Source of the DNA: Niallia circulans
GTDB lineage: Bacteria > Bacillota > Bacilli > Bacillales > Cytobacillaceae
Direction: 5' to 3'
Length of the DNA stretch: 64,000 nucleotides
Assembly: GCF_003726095.1 (NCBI RefSeq)
Contig: NZ_CP026031.1
Span: forward strand, 4,218,001 to 4,282,000
Shown one piece after another: positions 60,674 through 64,000 of the stretch. Position 1 is the stretch's first letter, and each line of letters begins with the position of its first letter. The notes below the pieces were generated by a model. That model was not told where the DNA came from, did not search any database, and was given only the letters and a program-made list of their open reading frames with translations. Made by a program: the position numbers and the translations under genes.

Positions 60674-61333
60674 ATGCAGGCTAACAGGAGTATCCATATT
60701 TTAAAAGAGATATCAATTGTACAAGCAAATAACCTTAAATCTTCTAAAAAAGTTTCCTTTTATCAAATTTTTAAAAGAATGATGGATCTCTTTATAGCAA
60801 GTATAGGTATTGTTATAACTCTCCCGTTGATTCTTCTATTTGCTATTCTCATCCGCATAGATTCACCAGGTTCTCCCTTTTATGTCCAACAAAGGGTTGG
60901 CAAGAATGGCAAATGCTTTCGCTTAATTAAATTGCGATCGATGAGAATGGATGCGGAGAAAGACGGGGAAAAATGGGCAGAGGTCAATGATCCGAGAATT
61001 ACAAAAATTGGCTCATTTATAAGAAAAACAAGAATTGATGAGTTACCACAATTATTTTCTGTTTTAAAAGGTGATATGTCTATTATCGGACCACGACCGG
61101 AAAGACCTTCTTTTACGGAACAATTTAGCAAGGAAATTGATGGTTTTTCGAATAGGCTGCTTGTAAAACCAGGATTAACAGGACTTGCACAGGTCAATGG
61201 AGGGTATGACATCACACCAAGAGAAAAGCTAAAGTACGATCTTCAATATATTAATAATGTAACATTTTCTTTGGAAATGAAAATTTTAGTAAAGACGATA
61301 AAAGTAGTGCTCACAGGAGAGGGTGCAAGGTAA
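60674..61333 (+). CDS. Undecaprenyl-phosphate sugar transferase (exopolysaccharide priming)
   Basis: A 219-residue protein of the bacterial sugar transferase family. One membrane helix (about 38-62, LFIASIGIVITLPLILLFAI) is followed by GSPFYVQQRVGKNGKCF, LIKLRSMRMDAE, RKTRIDELPQL and IIGPRPERP, all signatures of EpsL/WcaJ-type priming enzymes. It transfers a sugar phosphate to undecaprenyl phosphate to start a polysaccharide repeat unit. GAGGTG precedes the ATG. It opens an operon with the flippase and glycosyltransferase that follow. Confidence 0.92.
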   Translation: MQANRSIHILKEISIVQANNLKSSKKVSFYQIFKRMMDLFIASIGIVITLPLILLFAILIRIDSPGSPFYVQQRVGKNGKCFRLIKLRSMRMDAEKDGEKWAEVNDPRITKIGSFIRKTRIDELPQLFSVLKGDMSIIGPRPERPSFTEQFSKEIDGFSNRLLVKPGLTGLAQVNGGYDITPREKLKYDLQYINNVTFSLEMKILVKTIKVVLTGEGAR

Positions 61334-62776
61334 TTGGACTCCATAAAAGGCAAAATCAATAGTGGAGCAAAATGGACCAGTATATCGACGATTGTTATTA
61401 CTCTCTTACAGATTGGGCAGTTTATTGTACTGGGAAATATCATGAGTGCAAAGGAATTCGGTATGATTGGCATGCTGACGACAATCACCATCTTTGCACA
61501 AATTTTTGTTGAATTAGGCTTAGGTGCTGCAGTCATCCAAAAACATCATGCAACAGACAGGCAGTTGTCTACCCTTTTTTGGATAAATGTTCTTTTAGGA
61601 ATATTTATTTGTTTCCTTATGCAGGCAGCAAGTCCGATGATTGCAGACTATTTTCAAACAAAAGAGTTAGAGGGAAAGGTCAGATTACTATCAATTGTAT
61701 TTTTGATTGCTCCTATAGGACAGCAGTCACAGTACTTAATGCAGCGAGACTTATCGTTTAAGACATTAGGAAAGATCGAAACGTTCTCAAATGTTTTTAG
61801 CTTTAGTCTCTTAATTGGACTGCTCCTATTTATAAAGCAAAATCCAATTAATGCTTATGTATGGTCACAGGTTTGCCTTTATTCCTTGAAAGGAATTCTT
61901 TTTTATATTTGTTACTCTCCAAAGTGGAGACCAAGCTTTGTGCTAGATATTAAAGATTGTAAAGAATTTTTCTCTTTTGGTGTGTATCAGCTTTTATCAC
62001 GGCTCGTAAATCGATTGGGAAGCAATATGGATATGTTGTTGATTGGAAGATTTATGGGCATGGAGGCATTAGGGATTTATAACCTAGTCTATCAAATTAT
62101 CACCATTCCCGTTCTTAAGTTAAATCCTATTATAACGAGAGTTGCTTTTCCAGTGTTTGCGAAAGATAAAAATAATAATCGGGCATTAGAGAGTGGTTAT
62201 TTATATATGACCAAATTATTAGCAATTGTGTCGTTTCCATTGCTATTAGGGCTCTATGCTGTTGCAGATTTAGTAATCCCACTCTTCTTTGGAGAGCAAT
62301 GGATGGCGGCTGTTCCTATTTTAGAAATTATGATTATAGTAGGAATTCTAAGGGTCCTTATGAATCCCAATGGGAGCATTATATTAGCAAAGGGAAAAGC
62401 AGACATTGCTTTTTATTGGGACTTAGGAGTGTTAGTTTGTTACGGGTTAGCATTATTAGCAGCAGTTCGGAGTAATCAGCTGGAAATAGTAGCATGGACA
62501 TATGTAGGTGTAAGCATTCTTAATTTTATCGGTGGGAGAATCCTATTAACTAGAATGATAGGGCTTCAGCTAAAAAGTTATGTAAAAGCATTACTGCTGC
62601 CATTGATTCTTGCGGTGGTCAGCAGTGGGATTGCGTTATTGTTAAAAACGCAAATGACTTCTATTCATAATAATTTGGTTTGGGCACTTGTATGGTCTGT
62701 GTTGATAAGCGGGATTATTTATTTGCTAATGCTACATGCATTAAAACATGTAGCATTTCGAGAAGAATATCAATAA
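61334..62776 (+). CDS. Polysaccharide flippase (MOP superfamily, Wzx/TuaB-like)
   Basis: A 480-residue membrane protein with about 12-14 helices. The N-terminus GAKWTSISTIVITLLQIGQF and QYLMQRDLSFKTLGKIE match the WzxC/TuaB branch of oligosaccharide flippases. It moves lipid-linked repeat units across the membrane. It starts at a TTG immediately after the sugar transferase stop; GGAGAGGG lies upstream. Confidence 0.9.
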   Translation: MDSIKGKINSGAKWTSISTIVITLLQIGQFIVLGNIMSAKEFGMIGMLTTITIFAQIFVELGLGAAVIQKHHATDRQLSTLFWINVLLGIFICFLMQAASPMIADYFQTKELEGKVRLLSIVFLIAPIGQQSQYLMQRDLSFKTLGKIETFSNVFSFSLLIGLLLFIKQNPINAYVWSQVCLYSLKGILFYICYSPKWRPSFVLDIKDCKEFFSFGVYQLLSRLVNRLGSNMDMLLIGRFMGMEALGIYNLVYQIITIPVLKLNPIITRVAFPVFAKDKNNNRALESGYLYMTKLLAIVSFPLLLGLYAVADLVIPLFFGEQWMAAVPILEIMIIVGILRVLMNPNGSIILAKGKADIAFYWDLGVLVCYGLALLAAVRSNQLEIVAWTYVGVSILNFIGGRILLTRMIGLQLKSYVKALLLPLILAVVSSGIALLLKTQMTSIHNNLVWALVWSVLISGIIYLLMLHALKHVAFREEYQ

Positions 62777-62815
62777 AAGGAATAAGTCAATAAGCCGAAC
62801 GATAGGATGTGTATC

Positions 62816-64000
62816 ATGAAAGTATTGTGGATAACAAGTGTATACCCTAGTGCAGATAACCCTGGAAGCGGGGTGTTTCATGAAACACAGGTAAGAGCAT
62901 TATCTTCTTTAGGAGTGGAGATAACAGTTATTAATCCAGTTCCATTAAATGCTTCTTTCTTTAGAATATGGAAGAAAAAATATCGTAAAAAGAACTATCC
63001 ATATTTAGAGAAAAGGCATGGTGTAAACATATATAGGCCTGTGTATAGAGCGACACCTGGTCAACTTCGCTGGTTTCAGCCAGATAAACGTATCGCAGCG
63101 TGTATTCTTAAAACCTGGAAGAAAGAGAACATAGAGGCTGACTTGATCCATGCACACTTTGCTATGCCTTCGGGAGGGGCAGCAAGAATCGTTGCCTCTA
63201 AATATAAAAAGCCTTGGCTGCTCACATTACATGGAAGTGATGTACATATTTATCCATCATTTAGTCGAAGTGCGGAGCGTATTTTTCAAAAAACAGTGAA
63301 GTCCGCAGATGAAGTTATTGCCGTAGGAGAACATCTGGCTGCTGCAGCTGAGATGAAGACTGGGAGAAAGTGTTTGCCGTTACCGCTCGGAATTGATTTA
63401 TCGAAATTTACATTAAATCAGGCAGCTGCTTTGAAAGAAAGCTCTAGAAAGGAATTAGCATTGCCTGTCAATAAAAAAATCATTTTGTTTGTAGGGCGTC
63501 TTGTGAAAGAAAAGGGGATTTTTGAATTAGCGGAGGCATTAGCTTATCTTCCGGAAGACTATGTAGTGGTTTATGTGGGAGCCGGCCAAGGAAAAGAAAG
63601 GCTGCAAAAGGAAAAAACGTATAATAAACGATTATTCTTAGCAGGACAAATTCCTAATGAGAAGGTAAGCGATTATTTATCAGCATGCGATATTTTTATT
63701 TTACCATCCTATTCGGAAGGATTGCCGACAGTTGTTATAGAGGCAATGGCTTTAAAAATACCGATCATTTGCACAAGTGTCGGCGGGATACCAGATTTAT
63801 TTGGAGAGTACGCCGATTTGCTGATTCAGCCTCGGTCGGTACAAGAGATTGTAACAAGAGTGAAAGAGCAAGCAGCTGATGCAGCCTTGTTTGACAAAGC
63901 TGCAGAACAATTATATCAGCGTGTTCTTGATAACTATTCTGCAATTGATAATGCTAAAAAACTACTTAGAAATTACCAAGAATTGGCAAGTAAGTCAATT
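62816..64000 (+). CDS. Glycosyltransferase family 4, partial at window end
   Basis: The frame is open for 395 codons to the window edge, so the 3' end is missing. It begins MKVLWITSVYPSADNPGSGV. A GT-B N-lobe follows (LIHAHFAMPSGGAARIV; LLTLHGSDVHIY). The C-lobe has IILFVGRLVKEKGIFELAEA, ACDIFILPSYSEGLPTVVIE and GGIPDLF, with the EGLPTVVIEAM donor-binding motif of GT4. It adds a sugar in the exopolysaccharide cluster. The ribosome site TAGGATG is moderate. Confidence 0.92.
   Translation, partial: MKVLWITSVYPSADNPGSGVFHETQVRALSSLGVEITVINPVPLNASFFRIWKKKYRKKNYPYLEKRHGVNIYRPVYRATPGQLRWFQPDKRIAACILKTWKKENIEADLIHAHFAMPSGGAARIVASKYKKPWLLTLHGSDVHIYPSFSRSAERIFQKTVKSADEVIAVGEHLAAAAEMKTGRKCLPLPLGIDLSKFTLNQAAALKESSRKELALPVNKKIILFVGRLVKEKGIFELAEALAYLPEDYVVVYVGAGQGKERLQKEKTYNKRLFLAGQIPNEKVSDYLSACDIFILPSYSEGLPTVVIEAMALKIPIICTSVGGIPDLFGEYADLLIQPRSVQEIVTRVKEQAADAALFDKAAEQLYQRVLDNYSAIDNAKKLLRNYQELASKSI

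Overview
The window reads as chromosomal DNA of a low-GC, spore-forming Firmicute of the Bacillaceae. The signs are strong AGGAGG-type ribosome binding sites with frequent TTG starts, a cysH-type sulfate assimilation operon in the Bacillus subtilis gene order, a sporulenol synthase, T-box leaders, a SigO/RsoA-type split sigma factor and B. subtilis-like maltose PTS genes. I do not assign a genus. No rRNA, tRNA, CRISPR array, integrase or intact insertion sequence was found.

Layout. 1-5.5 kb: tail of cysH, a frameshifted sulfate permease cysP, sat, cysC and the siroheme genes sumT, sirB and sirC, which together supply sulfite reduction. 5.8-10.7 kb: two large sensor kinases in tandem, a GAF hybrid kinase and a receiver-PAS-PAS kinase, probably parts of one phosphorelay. 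10.8-21.4 kb: a patchwork of small, separately transcribed accessory genes (VOC protein, MDR reductase, TetR/MFS pair, frameshifted TetR with SMR pump, ABM monooxygenase, SDR, aminoglycoside-phosphotransferase-like kinase, P-loop kinase-like protein) separated by long AT-rich intergenic DNA with short repeats. 21.6-31.9 kb: nrnB, a type-2 ileS with an Ile T-box, a DUF2871 protein, sqhC, an archaeal-type aspartyl-tRNA synthetase with an Asp T-box, and an SMP-30 family protein. 32-36 kb: a SulP transporter followed by a truncated universal-stress-protein remnant, a degenerate serine-recombinase-like protein and an XRE regulator built from repeated APF units. 36-44.3 kb: two sugar PTS loci (maltose type malA/malP, and cellobiose/lactose type EIIB/EIIC), each with an RpiR regulator, around a DUF3231 gene. 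44.6-51.2 kb: trhO, a 41-bp tandem repeat array, a ytkL-like hydrolase, a dapA-like/modA/modB operon, and sigO-like/yvrJ/rsoA-like.

The most notable region is 51.3-59.9 kb. A prenyl diphosphate synthase, a Gx transporter (EetB-like), an NDH-2 with a membrane C-terminus, a lipoprotein ApbE, a UbiA prenyltransferase and an EcfA-EcfA'-EcfT module lie together. This is the gene content of the flavin-based extracellular electron transfer (FLEET) locus known from Listeria. A perfect CRP/FNR-type palindrome (55341-55356) lies upstream of the apbE operon. The eetA and pplA genes of the Listeria locus are not in this window. 60.7-64 kb begins an exopolysaccharide cluster (sugar transferase, flippase, truncated glycosyltransferase).

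Three features suggest broken or slippage-dependent genes: cysP (lost A at 821-823), the second tetR (11-A run at 16200-16210) and the 26-codon usp stub. Two copies of a modular palindromic element lie at 34.4 and 60.0 kb.
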